A stretch of 64,000 nt of DNA, taken from positions 1-64,000 of the forward strand of contig NZ_JBFNXH010000012.1 in assembly GCF_040812395.1 (NCBI RefSeq), read 5' to 3'. Origin of the DNA: Paenibacillus_E sp040812395. GTDB lineage: Bacteria > Bacillota > Bacilli > Paenibacillales > NBRC-103111. Positions 16,050 to 26,016 of this stretch are shown in pieces (positions within the stretch are counted from its first letter, which is position 1; each line of letters starts with the position of its first letter). The translations under genes were made by a program, and so were the position numbers. A model generated the notes under the pieces. That model worked only from the letters and a program-made list of their open reading frames with translations. It was not told the origin of the DNA and searched no databases.

Positions 16050-16748
16050 TCACCCGGCTAACGGACGCTCATGCCTTTGCAGCTTGAACTCAGTAACCTT
16101 GAATACTTTCTCCAAAATTAGTACCACCACGTAATAAATGATTGTTAAACTCATATACACTTCCAACGCGTGCGCCGTTGCGACAATCAGCGCTTGACCT
16201 CGCCCCACCATATCCATAACGCCAATCATGAAAGCGAGCGACGTATCCTTGAGAAAGCCTATGACGGAATTCGCAAAGTTAGGAAAAGCAATCAACAGCG
16301 CTTGCGGTGCGACAATACGCGAAAAGGATTGTGTACCTGTCATGCCAACGGCGTAAGCTGCTTCCATCTGCCCCCTATCGACCGAGTTCACGGCCGCCCG
16401 GATATTCTCGGACTTGAAAGCAGCTATACTCAAACCGTACGTAATGATAACGAAATAAATTGGATCCATACGCGAGATATCCACATGAACGATTTGAAAT
16501 AATGCCGGCAAACCGTAAAAAACTAGAAACAACTGGATGAGAATCGGAGTCCCTCGAATGAATGAAATATATACGATAGAAATTTGATTGAGCACCGGAA
16601 TCCGATATAATCGCGTTAATGCAATGAGCAGACCAAGCGCAAACCCTAGCGCCAGAGACGCTACCAGTATGAGCAGCGTCAGAGGCAAATAGTAGAGGAG
16701 CTTAGGGAGAAACGTCGCGACGAGGGTAATGTCGAATGACTTCCCCAT
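16050..16748 (-). CDS. tcyL: amino acid ABC transporter permease (TcyL-like)
   Basis: This is a 232-residue permease with the same architecture as its partner: FIRGTPILIQLFLVFYGLP and the EAA loop GQMEAAYAVGMTGTQSFSRIVAPQA. The ATG directly follows the stop codon of the lipoprotein gene with no spacer, so translation is probably coupled. The nearest purine-rich site is weak (CAAGG). Confidence 0.9.
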   Translation of the reverse strand: MGKSFDITLVATFLPKLLYYLPLTLLILVASLALGFALGLLIALTRLYRIPVLNQISIVYISFIRGTPILIQLFLVFYGLPALFQIVHVDISRMDPIYFVIITYGLSIAAFKSENIRAAVNSVDRGQMEAAYAVGMTGTQSFSRIVAPQALLIAFPNFANSVIGFLKDTSLAFMIGVMDMVGRGQALIVATAHALEVYMSLTIIYYVVVLILEKVFKVTEFKLQRHERPLAG

Positions 16749-17615
16749 CTATTGACCTTGTGAGTAGTCAGCTCCGAGCCATTGCGTGCTTAGCTTCGCC
16801 AATGTCCCGTCCGCTTTGATCGTTTTCAGCGCTTCATCGATTTTCGTTTTCAGTTCCGATTCATCCTTGCGTAATAGGAAGTAAACCTTTGAATTCGACA
16901 ATGGTTCTCCAACCGTTTTCAATTGCGCGTCTGCCGATTTGTTTAGAAAATCAACAGCAAACTGGGTGCTGATGGAGGCGTCTGCGCGTCCGGCTTTTAT
17001 GGTCGCTTTGGCATCTTCGCCGGAGCCTGTGTAGACGATATTAATGCCGGAGTTATGCTCCTTGTTGTATTTCTCAGCCAGAACTGCCGCATTGCTGGTA
17101 GCCGTAACTAGAAGCTTCTTCCCTTTCAAGTCGTCAATGGATTTAACGGTGTTGTTATCTTTATGAACGATAATTTTATTGGGGAAAATGTTGTACGCCT
17201 CATCGTTAAAGAGGAATTTCGCTTTTCTTTCATCGTTCACTTCCATTTGATTCGCAATAAAATCGATTTTGTTCGTTTCCAAGCTGAGCAGCAGCGCTTT
17301 GAAATCCATTGTTTTCAGCTCAAATTCGTATTCAGGAAGCCGCTTGTCAATTTCTTTCACTAGCTCCACATCATAGCCAGTCAAGTTGTTCTTATCGTCA
17401 AAAAAGGTAACGTTCGGAAAAGTTCCGCTTGTGCCAACGACGATTTTCTTCACTGCTTTGGCAGCAGCCGGTGCGCTCGTAGCTGCCGCTTGGGCGGTTG
17501 CCGCCGCAGTCGCTGCTGCCGCAGGGGAGCTCCCTGCCGTTTTCGCTTGATTGCCGCAGCCAGCAGCAAAAACGGTCGTAAGTAAGATGGTGGAAAGAAC
17601 AGTTAATTTTTTCAT
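16749..17615 (-). CDS. amino acid/cystine-binding lipoprotein (TcyJ/TcyK-like)
   Basis: Lipobox FAAGC follows a short signal peptide, then an Ala-rich linker to about residue 52, then the SBP_bac_3 fold: VGTSGTFPNVTFFDDKNNLTGYDVELVKEI, FKALLLSLETNKIDFIANQM and KAGRADASIST. The family captures polar amino acids at the cell surface. B. subtilis has two such proteins (TcyJ and TcyK) where this operon has one. A GGAGG site lies upstream. The 88-bp gap to the Opp-type ATPase is AT-rich and may hold an internal promoter. Confidence 0.9.
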   Translation of the reverse strand: MKKLTVLSTILLTTVFAAGCGNQAKTAGSSPAAAATAAATAQAAATSAPAAAKAVKKIVVGTSGTFPNVTFFDDKNNLTGYDVELVKEIDKRLPEYEFELKTMDFKALLLSLETNKIDFIANQMEVNDERKAKFLFNDEAYNIFPNKIIVHKDNNTVKSIDDLKGKKLLVTATSNAAVLAEKYNKEHNSGINIVYTGSGEDAKATIKAGRADASISTQFAVDFLNKSADAQLKTVGEPLSNSKVYFLLRKDESELKTKIDEALKTIKADGTLAKLSTQWLGADYSQGQ

Positions 17616-17703
17616 AGTAGTGAGCCTCCATTAAAATATATATAGTTATAATATTATTCCCATCGTTTAACTAAGAATTTAATCAAAAAAATAATTTCTG
17701 CAC
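17616..17703 (-). promoter_or_regulatory. AT-rich gap, possible internal promoter
   Basis: This is the only sizeable gap inside the island between 9281 and 27030. Read on the minus strand it contains TTAAAC and, after a short spacer, TATAAC/TATATA runs ahead of a GGAGG ribosome-binding site. The boxes are poor and no hairpin terminator separates the two transporter groups, so this is a weak call. Confidence 0.3.
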
Positions 17704-19734
17704 CTACAAAGGATAGTGACAAGCTGTCCAGTGACCCTGGCTAATTTGGAGCAAATCCGGCTCTTGCTGCTTGCAGAGCGCAGTCGCGGCCGGGCAGCGC
17801 GTATGAAAGCGGCAGCCGCTAGGCGGGTTCGCCGGCGATGGAATCTCGCCTTCAATGGCGAACCATTCCCGTTTCTGTGTGGGATCAGCCGCAGGAATCG
17901 AGGAAAGCAGCCCCTTCGTGTAATGATGGGCAGGATGCAGGAACAGCTCTTCGCTGGGCGCAATTTCAACCAGCTTGCCTAAGTACATCACGCCAATCCG
18001 ATCCGATAAATGACGGACGATATTTAAGCCATGCGCGATAAATACATACGTTAATCCCAATTTCTTCTGTAAATCCTGCATCAGATTAACGATTTGCGCC
18101 TGGACGGATACATCCAGGGCAGATACAGCCTCATCCGCTAAAATAAATTGCGGGTTGAGCGCGATCGCTCTGGCAATCCCGATTCGTTGCCGCTGTCCGC
18201 CGGAAAATTCATGTGGGAACCGGTCATAGACTGCGCGATTTAAACCGACAAGCTCCAACAGTTCCTCTACCCTTGATCTTCGCTCCTTGGCGCTTAGCGA
18301 CTCATGGACTTCCAACGGTTCGCCAATAATGCGGCCAACGCTCCAACGCGGATTCACCGATCCGTATGGATCTTGGAAAATCACCTGCATATTGCGGCGC
18401 GCTTCTTGCAGCTCCTTGGTCGGCAGCTTTGCCAGATCCTGACCTTGAAACAGCACCTGCCCGCTTGTCGCTTTCTCAAGCTGCAACAGAACCCTGCCCA
18501 AGGTGGACTTGCCGCTTCCGGATTCCCCGACCAGCCCGAACGTTTCACCCTTCTCGATCGAAAAGGAAACATTATCCACCGCGCGAATCGGCGATTGAGC
18601 GCGATGCAGCAGCCCTTTGCTAACCGGATAATATTTGCTGACGCCAATCACTTCAAATATTTTTGCGCGATCTGCTGGGCTAGCAGAGGGCTCAGCGTTG
18701 GCTTCACGAACACTTACAACTTCGTCAGAAACTCTTTGCTGCTTCCAATCCGCTAGCTCCACGAGCTCCTCGGCATACCAGCAAGCCGTCTGGCGCCCAT
18801 TCACATACTGAAGCGGGGGGCTGTCTTTCCGGCACCGTTCCGTCGCATAAGGGCAACGCGGATGAAAACTGCAGCCGTCCGGCAATTCAGACAAGCTGGG
18901 GATGGATCCTTCAATCGAAAACAGCTTTGCATTGCGATCGCTCTCCATCGTTGTAATGGATCGAAGCAATCCGCGCGTATAAGGGTGATGCGGCTTTTCG
19001 AATAACTGCCGGACCGTCGCCTGTTCCACGATTTGTCCTGCATACATGACAATGATGCGGTCCGCCATTTCGGCGGCAATGCCCATATCATGCGTGATGA
19101 GCAGGATCGACATGCCGAATTCCGCTTTCAGCTCCTGCAAGAGATGCAAAATTTGTGCCTGAATCGTCACATCCAGGGCGGTTGTCGGCTCATCGGCGAT
19201 CAACAGCTGGGGATCACAAGAGAGTGCCATCGCAATCATGGCCCGTTGCAGCATCCCGCCTGATAGTTCACCCGGATACTGCTTCATCCGAAGCTCAGGC
19301 TCTGGAATGCCCACACGCCGCAGCAGTTCGACAGCTCGCTGCCATGCCTGCGCTTTGCTCGCCTGCTTATGCCCGGTGATCACTTCAACAATTTGACTGC
19401 CGATTGTAAAGACCGGATCAAAGGCGGCCATCGGCTCCTGGAACACCATCGCCATTTTTTTCCCGCGCCAGGCTCGCAGCTCCTTCTGCGATTTTGTTGT
19501 CAGATCCTCACCGTCGAGAACGATGCGCCCTCCGGAAATTAAGCCGTTTTCGTAATCGATTAACCGCATGACGGACTTCGAGGTGACGGATTTCCCGCTC
19601 CCTGACTCGCCAACCAGACATACGGTTTCACCGGCTTTGATGTGAAGGGAGATGTCGTTGATCGCCGTTACCGATCCTTTCTTCGTTGCGAACGAGACGC
19701 TTAAATTTTCGATAGCCAGCAGTTGACTCATCAT
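17704..19734 (-). CDS. fused double ATPase of an oligopeptide/glutathione-type ABC importer
   Basis: The 676-residue protein is a DppD-DppF fusion like GsiA. The first half has Walker A GESGSGKSV, signature LSGGMLQR, Walker B LLIADEPTTALDV and a CSFHPRCPYATERC oligopeptide-ATPase tail. The second half has GESGSGKST, FSGGQRQR, FILADEAVSALDV and a second Cys-rich tail (CRFHTRCPAATALC). The second H-loop reads IAHGL rather than SHDL. It powers the importer made of the two permeases and the family 5 binding protein upstream. GsiA-type systems import glutathione, which would fit a sulfur role here, but peptides or other solutes are equally possible. Confidence 0.9.
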   Translation of the reverse strand: MMSQLLAIENLSVSFATKKGSVTAINDISLHIKAGETVCLVGESGSGKSVTSKSVMRLIDYENGLISGGRIVLDGEDLTTKSQKELRAWRGKKMAMVFQEPMAAFDPVFTIGSQIVEVITGHKQASKAQAWQRAVELLRRVGIPEPELRMKQYPGELSGGMLQRAMIAMALSCDPQLLIADEPTTALDVTIQAQILHLLQELKAEFGMSILLITHDMGIAAEMADRIIVMYAGQIVEQATVRQLFEKPHHPYTRGLLRSITTMESDRNAKLFSIEGSIPSLSELPDGCSFHPRCPYATERCRKDSPPLQYVNGRQTACWYAEELVELADWKQQRVSDEVVSVREANAEPSASPADRAKIFEVIGVSKYYPVSKGLLHRAQSPIRAVDNVSFSIEKGETFGLVGESGSGKSTLGRVLLQLEKATSGQVLFQGQDLAKLPTKELQEARRNMQVIFQDPYGSVNPRWSVGRIIGEPLEVHESLSAKERRSRVEELLELVGLNRAVYDRFPHEFSGGQRQRIGIARAIALNPQFILADEAVSALDVSVQAQIVNLMQDLQKKLGLTYVFIAHGLNIVRHLSDRIGVMYLGKLVEIAPSEELFLHPAHHYTKGLLSSIPAADPTQKREWFAIEGEIPSPANPPSGCRFHTRCPAATALCKQQEPDLLQISQGHWTACHYPL

Positions 19735-19750
19735 GTGGACCCCCCTTCTG

Positions 19751-20647
19751 TTATGCCCTGCTTTTCTTCGGATCCAAGGTGTCGCGCAAGTGATCGCCGA
19801 TCAAATTGACAGAAAGCACGAATAGTGTAATGGCCAGACCAGGGAATGTGCATATCCACCAGCCTACCGTTAAGTAGCCTCTTCCTTGCGAGAGGAGTGT
19901 TCCCCAATCAGGAACTTCTTTCATAACGCCCAAGCCCAGAAAACTTAGCCCCGATCCGACCAAAATGGACGATCCTAAGCCGATGGTCGCCATAACCAAA
20001 AGCGGAGACCAGGAATTCGACAACACATGCCGAAAGAAGATCCGGACATTGGAAGCGCCGATAGACCTCGATGCCGTGACGAAAGCTCGGCCTTTTACAC
20101 TCATGACTTGACCGCGCATCACTCTTGCATATCTCGGAATTAAAGATGCAGCCACGGCAAAAATGATGTTATACAAAGTCGGGCCCAGGGCTGCAGCAAT
20201 CGCTAAAGCAAGCAAAATGCCCGGAATCGTCATCAGGATATCGATGAGCCTCATAAAAATCTTATCCGCGATCCCTCCGATATAGCCGGAAATTGCACCG
20301 ATGGAAGCGCCAATCAAGCCGCCTGCCACCACAGAAGCAAATCCGATAAGCAAGGAGTCCCGGCTGCCATACACGACAAGACTGAATACATCCCGTCCGA
20401 AATAATCCGTGCCGAACAAGTGCGCAGCGCTTGGCGGACTCAGAATAGCATCTGTAAGCATCGCTGTTGGCACATAAGGTGCAATCCACTGCGGAACGAA
20501 TGCACAAACCAAAATGAAAAGCATCACAATCGCCGCTGTATAGACAGAAACCTCCGTGATATTCACTTGATGGGATTTGCGGACAACAATCGGCGCACGC
20601 TGCTTCTTCCCCTGCCAAATCGCTTCCGCGGAAACCACTTCCTTCAT
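19751..20647 (-). CDS. DppC/GsiD-type ABC permease
   Basis: The 298-residue permease has an N-terminal OppC_N segment, the HLFGTDYFGRDVFSLVVYGSR motif (residues about 76-95) and the EAA-like loop FVTASRSIGASNVRIFFRHVLSN. It lies between the partner permease and the fused ATPase with gaps of 16-18 bp. Confidence 0.9.
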   Translation of the reverse strand: MKEVVSAEAIWQGKKQRAPIVVRKSHQVNITEVSVYTAAIVMLFILVCAFVPQWIAPYVPTAMLTDAILSPPSAAHLFGTDYFGRDVFSLVVYGSRDSLLIGFASVVAGGLIGASIGAISGYIGGIADKIFMRLIDILMTIPGILLALAIAAALGPTLYNIIFAVAASLIPRYARVMRGQVMSVKGRAFVTASRSIGASNVRIFFRHVLSNSWSPLLVMATIGLGSSILVGSGLSFLGLGVMKEVPDWGTLLSQGRGYLTVGWWICTFPGLAITLFVLSVNLIGDHLRDTLDPKKSRA

Positions 20648-20665
20648 AAGCCGTTCTCCTTTCTT

Positions 20666-21598
20666 CTATTGCGTTCTACGCACCCGAGGATCAATGAAAG
20701 CATACGAGATATCAACCAGCAGATTCACGACGACATACACGATCGCGGAGAAAAAGACGACGCCTTGGACGACCGGCAAATCTTTTGACATAATGGCGTC
20801 AGCCAGCACTCTGCCGATGCCTTGCCGGGAAAATACGGTTTCGATAATGACGGTGCCTGCCATCAGCTCACCCATTTGAATGCCGATAATCGTAATCGCC
20901 GGAATCAACGCATTGCGGAGCGCGTGCTGGTACATGACCATCCGTTCCGATAACCCTTTGGATCGCAAGGTAACGATGAAATGCTCGTGGATGACCTCCA
21001 GCATGCTGTTGCGCACCATCCGGACGATAAATCCTGCGCCGACGAAACCTAGTGCGAGAGCAGGCAGAACGAGCGTTTCAAATCCATCCGATCCGAGCGC
21101 AGGGAACCAGCCCAAAGACACGGAGAAGATGAGAATAAGGAGAATACCGGACCAGAAGGTCGGCATCGAGATGCCGAACAGTCCGACAATACGGGCCACC
21201 ACATCAATCCAGCGGTTTTTGTGAATCGCAGACAATACGCCCAAAACTACACCCAGAACAATAGAGACCATCGAGCTGGCAAAAGTCAGCGCCAATGTCG
21301 CCGGCAATTGCCTCAAAATTTTAGGCAATACGGGATCGCTGTTGACTAATGATTTTCCGAAATCGCCATGAAGGATGCCGCTGAGATACTTGCCAAACTG
21401 GACATAGAAGGGCTCGTTGAGCCCTAGCTGATGCCGCAAATTGTCGATCGCCTCCGGCGTCATGGTGGTCGGGTCGATCATGGAGAGCACGGGGTCCCCT
21501 GGGAGCACATACAGAATACAAAAGACGAGAATGAGGGAGCCCAGAATGACCAACAAGGAAACCAGAAATCGCTCAACTATTGTTCTGCTCATGGGCAT
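20666..21598 (-). CDS. DppB/GsiC-type ABC permease
   Basis: The 310-residue permease has the DppB hallmarks: N-terminal helix with VLPGDPV, QLGLNEPFYVQFGKYL, and the EAA-like loop HFIVTLRSKGLSERMVMYQHALRNA. Two in-frame ATGs (21598 and 21592) follow GAGGAG; either could start the protein. Confidence 0.9.
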   Translation of the reverse strand: MPMSRTIVERFLVSLLVILGSLILVFCILYVLPGDPVLSMIDPTTMTPEAIDNLRHQLGLNEPFYVQFGKYLSGILHGDFGKSLVNSDPVLPKILRQLPATLALTFASSMVSIVLGVVLGVLSAIHKNRWIDVVARIVGLFGISMPTFWSGILLILIFSVSLGWFPALGSDGFETLVLPALALGFVGAGFIVRMVRNSMLEVIHEHFIVTLRSKGLSERMVMYQHALRNALIPAITIIGIQMGELMAGTVIIETVFSRQGIGRVLADAIMSKDLPVVQGVVFFSAIVYVVVNLLVDISYAFIDPRVRRTQ

Positions 21599-21613
21599 AA
21601 GCTCCTCGATCCA

Positions 21614-23257
21614 TTATTTTTGAAGAAACGCGTCATTGAAGAGCGGATAGCCCAGGGAATCGAACTTAAGTCCTTTAACCGAGCTCGATGCCGCTACCGT
21701 ATAAGGGAATACATAGATCGGAATGACCACTGCGTTATCGATGATATAGTGCTGAACTTGCTTATAAATTTCTATTCTTTGCTTGTCGTCCTGTTCTACC
21801 AGACCTTGCTCCAGCAACTTGTCGACCTGCGGATCGGACAATCCGGATAACGAATTGCGACCTTTCGGATCAGACGTATGATAGAACGAATACAACGCAG
21901 TCGGATCGGAATTCACTTGACTATTCCCGTATAAATCATAAGCGCCTTTCGTATTTACCACATTTGCTATATCTTTCGTAATCTCGACATCTACTGCGAT
22001 GCCCACCTGCTTTAATTGCTGTTGAACGATCACGGCAATGTCATTGCGTTTTTCGCGATTCGGCGATCCATCCACATAATGAATGCTCAGCTTTTTGCCT
22101 TCTTTTTCGCGGATGCCGTCGGCTCCCTTCGTCCAGCCCAACTCATCCAGCAATTTGTTGGCTTTGGCCGCATCGGCCTTCAAGCCATTTTCCAGAGAGG
22201 CATCATACCCGAGAATGCCGGGGGTAAGCGGCGACCATGCCCGTTGATACGTGCCCAAATATAGCGTCTTGACGATTGCATCCACGTCGATTGCGGCTTG
22301 CACGGCTTGCCTGAGCTTCGCATCGTTCCAAGGCGCATGTTTGATATTGAAAAATAACGTATACGGCAAGCCGACTGTATTGACTTGAAGCACCTGCACA
22401 TTTTTGTCGTTTTTGAGCGAAATAATGTTCTGAGGCGGTATTGTTTCGGCAGCCAGCACTTGCTTGCTTTGCACACTGCCGATGCGCGTTGCTTCTTCAG
22501 GTATAATTTTGAACGTAATTTGATCCAAATAGGATTTCCCTTTGTTGGCGACGATCTCCGGAGCCCAGTTATAATCCGGGTTGCGCTTCACTTGAATAGC
22601 TGCGTTCTCATCCCACTTCACGAAGGAGAACGGTCCCGATCCTACCGGGTGTTTGCCGAATTGATCGCCGTCCTTCTTGGCGGCTGTCGGCGACACGATG
22701 CCTAGCAGCGCTTGGCTTAAATTGCCTAAAAATGCACGCGACGGCGTTTCGAGGTTCAGCTTCACCGTGAATTCATCAATGACCTCCGCGGATTTGTAAG
22801 GCTTAAGCAGCGCCGCAGAGTTGGCCGCTTTCGTTGCCGGGTCAAGAATCCGGTCGTAGCTGAACTTCACGGCTTCCGCGTTGAAAGGCGTTCCGTCCTG
22901 GAACTTGACGTCTTTGCGCAGCTTGAACGTGTAGCTCTTGCCGTCAGGCGATACGGTCCATTCCGTAGCCAGCCATGGTTTGATGCTGCCGTCGGGCAGT
23001 TGAACAACCAGGCTGTCATATATCGTTCTGATGACCCTGACCGCTACGGCGAGACCGCTGCGGTGGGGATCCAGCGTATCTGGCGACGTCGCCAATCCAT
23101 AGGTAAGCTCGCCTCCGGTCACGGCTGTTTCTTTCGTTTCCTGCGCGCCTTTGGACGATTGGCCTGACGTATTTTTCGCAGAGCTGCAGCCCGTTACCGC
23201 CAAGAGCAACGCCATCGTTAACGCGCTGTATTTTATCCATCCTGACCATTTCTTCAT
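21614..23257 (-). CDS. family 5 extracellular solute-binding lipoprotein (DppA/GsiB-type)
   Basis: Lipobox AVTGC is followed by the SBP_bac_5 fold of a 547-residue protein: TYGLATSPDTLDPHRSG, the LRKDVKFQDGTPFNAEAVKFSYDRIL signature split around residues 105-130, and HPVGSGPFSFVKWD. It is the receptor of the importer encoded downstream. It sits 16 bp after a monooxygenase gene, so uptake and oxygenation of the same compound are probably transcribed together. The ligand cannot be read from the sequence. Confidence 0.9.
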   Translation of the reverse strand: MKKWSGWIKYSALTMALLLAVTGCSSAKNTSGQSSKGAQETKETAVTGGELTYGLATSPDTLDPHRSGLAVAVRVIRTIYDSLVVQLPDGSIKPWLATEWTVSPDGKSYTFKLRKDVKFQDGTPFNAEAVKFSYDRILDPATKAANSAALLKPYKSAEVIDEFTVKLNLETPSRAFLGNLSQALLGIVSPTAAKKDGDQFGKHPVGSGPFSFVKWDENAAIQVKRNPDYNWAPEIVANKGKSYLDQITFKIIPEEATRIGSVQSKQVLAAETIPPQNIISLKNDKNVQVLQVNTVGLPYTLFFNIKHAPWNDAKLRQAVQAAIDVDAIVKTLYLGTYQRAWSPLTPGILGYDASLENGLKADAAKANKLLDELGWTKGADGIREKEGKKLSIHYVDGSPNREKRNDIAVIVQQQLKQVGIAVDVEITKDIANVVNTKGAYDLYGNSQVNSDPTALYSFYHTSDPKGRNSLSGLSDPQVDKLLEQGLVEQDDKQRIEIYKQVQHYIIDNAVVIPIYVFPYTVAASSSVKGLKFDSLGYPLFNDAFLQK

Positions 23258-23273
23258 GATTCTTCTCCCCTAT

Positions 23274-24602
23274 CTATGTCGTAGCCGTTTGTTTCACGTA
23301 ACGATTCACCGGAACGGAAATGCCCAGATGGCCTCGCAAAGTGTCTGTCTCATATGTCGTGCGATAAATGCCGCGCTCCTGTAAAATTGGAACCACCAGA
23401 TCGACGAAATCGTCGAGCGCGCGCGGCACGGAAGTGCGGATTACAAAGCCGTCCGCAGCCCCGCCTTCGAACCATTGCTGCACAAGATCGGCAATCGATT
23501 CCGGCGTCCCAATAAATGTGCTTCTTGGTGTCGATGCCCTGAGCGCCACTTGTCGAAGCGTCAATTGCAGCGTCTTTGCTTCCTCTTTAATTTTATCCGT
23601 AGTGCCCCGGAAACTGTTGCTGCCGAAATCGCCCAGGTCAGGGAACGGCGCATCCAGCGGGTATTGACTGAAATCGTGATGTTCGAAATAACGGCCCAAG
23701 TAAGCAAGCGCATCGTCAATGGCGACGAGATTCGCGATCTCTTCATACTTGCCTTCCGCTTCTTCGATCGTTTTTCCGATGATCGGATTAATGCCCGGAA
23801 TAATGAGAATCTCTTCCGGACTACGGCCGTTAGCCGCAGCGCGATTTTTAATATCTAAATAGAAGAGCTGCGCCTCTTCGAGCGTGTCATGCGCGGTATA
23901 CACGGCATCGGCCGTTTTTGCTGCTAATTCCCTGCCTGAGTTCGATGTTCCCGCTTGAAAAACAACCGGATAGCCTTGGCGGGAACGAGCAATATTGAGC
24001 GGCCCCTGAATGGAGAAAAATTCCCCCTTATGGTTTAGAGTGTGCAGCTTGCCGGGATCGAAAAAAACCCCCGTTTCCTTGTTCCGCACAAATGCGTCAT
24101 CTTCCCAGGAATCCCACAAACCTTTAACGATTTCAACATACTCTTGAGCGATCCGGTACCGCTCGCCATGTTCAGGATGCTCGCCCTTGCCGAAATTTTT
24201 GGCTGATCCTTCCAGCGGCGACGTGACAACATTCCAACCTGCCCGGCCGCCGCTAATATGGTCTAATGAGGCGAATTGCCGAGCCACGGTGAAGGGCTCG
24301 CTGTACGAAGTCGAAAGCGTGGCAACGAGGCCAAGATGCGTGGTGACCGCTCCGAGCGCCGATAAAATCGTGATAGGCTCGAAACGGTTTAAAAAATGCG
24401 GATTCGATTTCTCATTAATATAGAGACCGTCCGCGATGAACGCAAAATCGAACAGACCCGATTCCGCCTTCAACGCTTGCTGCTTGTAATAGTCCAGACT
24501 CACACTCGCATCGGGTGCAACGTCGGGATGCTTCCAGATTGACACACTATTGCCGACACCTTGGATGTTCGCTCCGAGCTTTAATGTTCTCGTCTTTGCC
24601 AT
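23274..24602 (-). CDS. NtaA/SnaA/DszA-family flavin monooxygenase (copy 1)
   Basis: The 442-residue luciferase-fold enzyme is of the nitrilotriacetate/dibenzothiophene-sulfone class: WKHPD, FIADGLY, EPITILSALGAVT, LVATLSTSYSEPFTVARQFASLDHISGGRAGWN segments, GVFFDPGKLHTLNHKGEFFSIQGPLN and VFQAG(S/T)S. These enzymes take FMNH2 from a partner reductase and cleave C-S or C-N bonds. B. subtilis YxeK and YtnJ are members. It is closely similar to 24659-25993 and 59646-60977. No flavin reductase is encoded in the island; the one at 5790 is a possible but unsupported partner. Confidence 0.92.
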   Translation of the reverse strand: MAKTRTLKLGANIQGVGNSVSIWKHPDVAPDASVSLDYYKQQALKAESGLFDFAFIADGLYINEKSNPHFLNRFEPITILSALGAVTTHLGLVATLSTSYSEPFTVARQFASLDHISGGRAGWNVVTSPLEGSAKNFGKGEHPEHGERYRIAQEYVEIVKGLWDSWEDDAFVRNKETGVFFDPGKLHTLNHKGEFFSIQGPLNIARSRQGYPVVFQAGTSNSGRELAAKTADAVYTAHDTLEEAQLFYLDIKNRAAANGRSPEEILIIPGINPIIGKTIEEAEGKYEEIANLVAIDDALAYLGRYFEHHDFSQYPLDAPFPDLGDFGSNSFRGTTDKIKEEAKTLQLTLRQVALRASTPRSTFIGTPESIADLVQQWFEGGAADGFVIRTSVPRALDDFVDLVVPILQERGIYRTTYETDTLRGHLGISVPVNRYVKQTATT

Positions 24603-24658
24603 CGTTACCCCCGCTTTCTCTCATTATCCCCATTGTCAAAGTTGGTTTAAATTCAACA

Positions 24659-25993
24659 TCAATGCGTTACTTTTTCTTTCGCATACCGGTTCGTCGGAAT
24701 AGCCAGACCCAGATTGCCGCGCAGCGTATCCGATTCATACTCTGTACGGTAGATGCCGCGTTCCTGCAAAATCGGAATGACGAGATCCACGAAGTCATTC
24801 AAGCCATTCGGCACTCCGGAACCGACGATGAATCCGTCTGCTGCGCCATTTTCGTACCAAGCTTGAATCCGATCCGCCACCTGCGTCGGCGTCCCGATAA
24901 AGAGCGGACGAGGTGTCGCTGCCTGGAGCGCAACCTGACGCAGCGTCAAGCCGTTTTCTTTGGCATTCTGCTTAATGCGGTCGGTCGTGCTGCGGAAGCT
25001 GTTTTGGCCCAAATCGCCCAACTCCGGGAACGGCGCATCCAGCTCATATTGGCTGAAATCGTGATGGTCGAAAAATCGGCCCAAGTAGTCCAGCGCCTCT
25101 TTCACTGTTACGAGGCTAGCTACTTCCTGGTACTTCCGCTCCGCTTCTTCCTCCGTCTGACCGATAATCGGACCGATACCCGGCAGGATGACAATGTCAT
25201 CTTGCGATCTGCCAAAACCTGCTGCCCGGCTTTTCACATCCGCATAGAAATTTTGCGCATCTTCAATCGTCGGTTGACCCGTGAAGATCGCGTCCGCTTC
25301 CTTGGCGGCCAAGTTTTTGCCGTCTTCCGATGACCCCGCTTGGAAAATGACCGGCTGTCCCTGCTTGGATCTGGCGATGTTAAGCGGCCCCTGCACGGAG
25401 AAAAACTCGCCTTTGTGATTCAGTGTATGCAGTTTCTCCGGGTCGAAGAAAACCCCGGTTTCCTTGTTTCGAACGAACGCGTCATCCTCCCAGGAATCCC
25501 ACAAGCCTTTCGCCACCTGCAAATATTCAGTGGCAATGCGGTACCGCTTCGGATGGGAAGGATGATCCTCCAGCTTCTTGTTGTAGTTTAGCGCCGAGCC
25601 TTCAAGCGGCGAAGTCACAACGTTCCAGCCCGCCCGGCCACTACTGATATGGTCGAGCGACGCAAATTGCCGTGCCACCGTAAACGGTTCGCTATACGAC
25701 GTAGAGAGCGTACCGACAAGGCCGATTTTGGAAGTAACCGCCGCCAGCGCGGAAAGAATGGTAATCGGTTCGAAGCGGTTCAGAAAGTGAGGAATCGATT
25801 TCTCATTAATGAACAACCCGTCCGCAATGAATAGCAAATCAAATTTGCCAGCTTCCGCTTTTTGGGCCTGCTGCTTGTAGTACGGGAAATTGACGCTTGC
25901 GTCAACGATGGCATCGGGATGTCTCCAGCCAGACATGTTGCCGCCCACTCCGTGAATGATGGCTCCGAGTTTTAATTGTTTTTTTTGAGTCAT
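24659..25993 (-). CDS. NtaA/SnaA/DszA-family flavin monooxygenase (copy 2)
   Basis: This 444-residue paralog of the copy at 23274 has the same landmark segments (GWRHPDAIVDASVNFPYYKQQ start, FIADGLF, STSYSEPFTVARQFASLDHISSGRAGWN broken around one Ser change, GVFFDPEKLHTLNHKGEFFSVQGPLN). It carries a longer insert (LNYNKKLEDHPSHPKRYR) where copy 1 has a shorter one. GGGGAGG precedes the ATG. The tandem arrangement suggests gene duplication followed by specialisation on related substrates. Confidence 0.92.
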   Translation of the reverse strand: MTQKKQLKLGAIIHGVGGNMSGWRHPDAIVDASVNFPYYKQQAQKAEAGKFDLLFIADGLFINEKSIPHFLNRFEPITILSALAAVTSKIGLVGTLSTSYSEPFTVARQFASLDHISSGRAGWNVVTSPLEGSALNYNKKLEDHPSHPKRYRIATEYLQVAKGLWDSWEDDAFVRNKETGVFFDPEKLHTLNHKGEFFSVQGPLNIARSKQGQPVIFQAGSSEDGKNLAAKEADAIFTGQPTIEDAQNFYADVKSRAAGFGRSQDDIVILPGIGPIIGQTEEEAERKYQEVASLVTVKEALDYLGRFFDHHDFSQYELDAPFPELGDLGQNSFRSTTDRIKQNAKENGLTLRQVALQAATPRPLFIGTPTQVADRIQAWYENGAADGFIVGSGVPNGLNDFVDLVIPILQERGIYRTEYESDTLRGNLGLAIPTNRYAKEKVTH

Positions 25994-26016
25994 TGTAATT
26001 CCTCCCCTGTATATGA